Part shown: positions 31,072 through 32,460 of the stretch, piece by piece | How positions within the stretch are numbered: position 1 is the stretch's first letter | Layout: every line of letters begins with the position of its first letter | Origin: Acinetobacter seifertii | GTDB taxonomy: Bacteria > Pseudomonadota > Gammaproteobacteria > Pseudomonadales > Moraxellaceae | DNA length: 32,460 bases | Assembly: GCF_000368065.1 (NCBI RefSeq) | Contig: NZ_KB851205.1 | Location: 187,511 to 219,970, forward strand | Direction: 5' to 3' | The notes under the pieces: model-generated | What the model saw: only the letters and a program-made list of their open reading frames with translations | What the model was told of the DNA's origin: nothing | Databases searched by the model: none | Position numbers and translations under genes: made by a program

Positions 31072-31392
31072 TTACCCCAAATGGTTAGAGAGATTTTGCT
31101 TCATTAAACGATCACGAAAGGGTACAGCAACATGATGCGTTTGAGAATCTATTTGATGAAACGAAATAAAACGAATTGCTTTTGGCGGTACCGGATCATA
31201 TCCGGAGCCTCCCCACGGATGACAACGGCAAATACGTTTAGAAGATAACCAAACGCCTTTAATTGCACCATGAGTTTGTAATGCTTCTATCGCATATTGG
31301 GAACAAGTTGGAATATAACGACAACGGGGTCCAAGAAGCGGACTAATCGCAATTTGATACAGACGAATCAACCAACGCAAAATACGAACCAT
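31072..31392 (-). CDS. yidD: Membrane protein insertion efficiency factor YidD
   Basis: A 106-residue small, basic, membrane-associated protein that assists YidC-dependent insertion. It has the family signature RWLIRLYQIAISPLLGPRCRYIPTCSQYAIEAL with the conserved CRYIPTCSQY cysteines, then HGAIKGVWLSSKRICRCHPWGGSGYDPVP. The C-terminal tail (FHQIDSQTHHVAVPFRDRLMKQNLSNHLG) is longer than in E. coli YidD (85 residues). It is packed between rnpA (10 bases upstream) and yidC (5 bases downstream) on the same strand. Confidence 0.96.
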   Translation of the reverse strand: MVRILRWLIRLYQIAISPLLGPRCRYIPTCSQYAIEALQTHGAIKGVWLSSKRICRCHPWGGSGYDPVPPKAIRFISFHQIDSQTHHVAVPFRDRLMKQNLSNHLG

Positions 31393-31402
31393 TGGTCATC
31401 TC

Positions 31403-31795
31403 TTAGTTCTGCGAGGTTGGGACAACTTTAGAATGTTTTTTTGCCAAGCGTTGTAATTTTTGCCAAGCAAAATCTAATTGTTGATATAGCTCAGCATTCG
31501 TAATCGTTTCAATACCAACTTTAGGCATTACAACAACATCTATGTCTAACCCAAATTTCGGCTGATTAAGACGAAAGCTCTCACGGGCAAGACGCTTTAT
31601 TCGATTTCTTTCATGCGCACGGCGCACTTTTTTCTTAGCAACGACAATACCCAAACGGCTATTAGGCTGTTCGGTGAATTTTGCAAGAAATAAAAAATGG
31701 GGCTGATGCACTTTAAAAAGCGCACCATCAAATACACTTTTATAATCTGCAGCACAGCGTACACGACGATCTGTGCTAAAACTGTAAAGTGCCAT
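31403..31795 (-). CDS. rnpA: Ribonuclease P protein component
   Basis: RnpA is the protein subunit of RNase P, helping the RNA subunit cut 5' leaders from tRNA precursors. I start it at ATG 31795 (MALYSFSTDRRVRCAADYKSVF, 130 residues), since a longer version would need TTG. The conserved RNR-type motif reads KKKVRRAHERNRIKRLARESFR, with a basic, aromatic-lined N-terminal groove. The gene lies 29 bases downstream of rpmH in the canonical operon. Confidence 0.97.
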   Translation of the reverse strand: MALYSFSTDRRVRCAADYKSVFDGALFKVHQPHFLFLAKFTEQPNSRLGIVVAKKKVRRAHERNRIKRLARESFRLNQPKFGLDIDVVVMPKVGIETITNAELYQQLDFAWQKLQRLAKKHSKVVPTSQN

Positions 31796-31824
31796 CACAC
31801 CCAAGTCTGGTCAGCTAACAGTAA

Positions 31825-31959
31825 TTAAACAGTTAAGCTATGACGACCTTTTGCACGACGACGAGCTAAAACTTGACGACCAGCTTTAGTTGCCATACGA
31901 GCACGGAAACCATGAACGCGCTTACGCTTTAATTCAGATGGTTGGAAAGTACGTTTCAT
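31825..31959 (-). CDS. rpmH: 50S ribosomal protein L34
   Basis: The 44-residue protein [18 protein letters not shown]...GRHSLTV is L34 of the large ribosomal subunit. The start at 31959 is set by GGGAG 7 bases upstream and by family length; an in-frame ATG at 32013 adds residues not found in L34. It is the first gene of the rpmH-rnpA-yidD-yidC operon and borders oriC, the common arrangement in gammaproteobacteria. Its promoter should lie in 31980-32100. Confidence 0.98.
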
Positions 31960-32039
31960 ATTGAAACTCCCAAAAATGATCTTTCTATAAAGGTCCGCGA
32001 TTTTATTGTGCAATGTTTACGCTGTCAATGAAAAACCGA

Positions 32040-32460
32040 GAAAGTTTTGTATTTAAGTCAAATTTTTACTTTCCTACCTTCTGTTTATATTTAGCTACTT
32101 TTTCTTATTTAAGAGTTATACACAAAGTAATTGTTTATTTTTATTGAGACTTTTAAGATATACACTTCTTATTTACATACTTATCAACAAACCAAGATGT
32201 CAAAGTGGTTCTAGTTTGGTATATTTGAATTTAAATTCATATTTTTTAGTTATCCACAATTTGATGCGACCCTATTATATAAATTCAAATTTTAAAATTT
32301 AAATTTATTCTTATTAGTGTGGACTTTTTCTGTGGATTTCGTAGTTTTAAATTTAAAAAACATATATTTGAGTTGTTGATAACTCTGTTTTTATTAACTT
32401 TATAGATTGTGGATAAGTTTATGTGTTAATTTATCCACAGGATGTGCAAAAAGTTATTCA
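32040..32460. other. Origin of replication (oriC), rpmH side, running off the right edge
   Basis: There is no gene in this AT-rich stretch upstream of rpmH, where dnaA is expected just beyond the edge. DnaA boxes: perfect at 32250-32258 (+), 32408-32416 (-) and 32431-32439 (+). TTATACACA at 32116-32124 fits the relaxed TTWTNCACA. Single mismatches are TTATCAACA at 32181-32189 and TGTTGATAA at 32374-32382; a weaker one is TGTGGATTT at 32331-32339. Palindromic 12-mers of the 14863-15475 type occur at 32224 and 32346 (exact) and near 32230, 32278 and 32298 (one or two mismatches). The stretch 32278-32312 is almost pure A/T and could be the unwinding element. The boundaries are approximate. Confidence 0.88.

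Overview
The window is chromosomal DNA from a gammaproteobacterium, almost certainly Acinetobacter (baumannii/calcoaceticus type). The AT-rich composition, the 16S sequence, the rpmH-rnpA-yidD-yidC-mnmE order running away from a DnaA-box-rich right edge, and the recognisable grpE, dnaK, mpl, purEK, alx and hpt proteins all point there. The right end (about 32040-32460) is the rpmH side of oriC. Two parS sites (2756-2771 and 27411-27426) fit an origin-proximal domain.

Layout. 22-2030: minus-strand rRNA operon entering from the left edge (tRNA-Ile, 16S, processing stem, P1 promoter). 2086-7057: periplasmic cyclophilin, HSL-type esterase, two small lipoproteins, a metallo-beta-lactamase-fold protein with a degraded metal site, and a divergent LysR regulator. 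7080-9912: heat-shock pair grpE and dnaK, each with a sigma-32-like promoter. 10200-13007: two tandem metzincin-type metalloproteases with a long coiled-coil insertion; the first has lost its native tail to an IS1-like element (11078-11865, 8-bp target duplication). 13121-14845: a small acidic unknown and an MltB-type lytic transglycosylase. 14846-15523: a non-coding array of at least 16 copies of a dyad-symmetric AT-rich 12-mer (TTTRAATTYAAA) at strikingly regular spacing, mixed with DnaA boxes. The same two motifs recur in oriC about 17 kb away, and this is the least explained part of the window. 15524-20582: purEK, a DUF486 membrane protein, mpl and an LtrA-family protein.

20785-26558: PAP2 phosphatase; alx/TerC manganese exporter behind a yybP-ykoY riboswitch with a visible terminator switch; a Rieske oxygenase and guanine deaminase behind a sigma-54-type promoter and a possible attenuator; hypoxanthine phosphoribosyltransferase; a GlsB/YeaQ-type membrane protein. 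Purine genes (purEK, guaD, hpt, perhaps the oxygenase) are concentrated here. 26609-32460: dsbC, an RcnR-like metal sensor with its own operator but no exporter beside it, mnmE, and the yidC-yidD-rnpA-rpmH operon leading to oriC.

One caution: no searches were run. Family calls rest on reading motifs and remembered family sequences; promoter, operator and origin calls are by consensus only.
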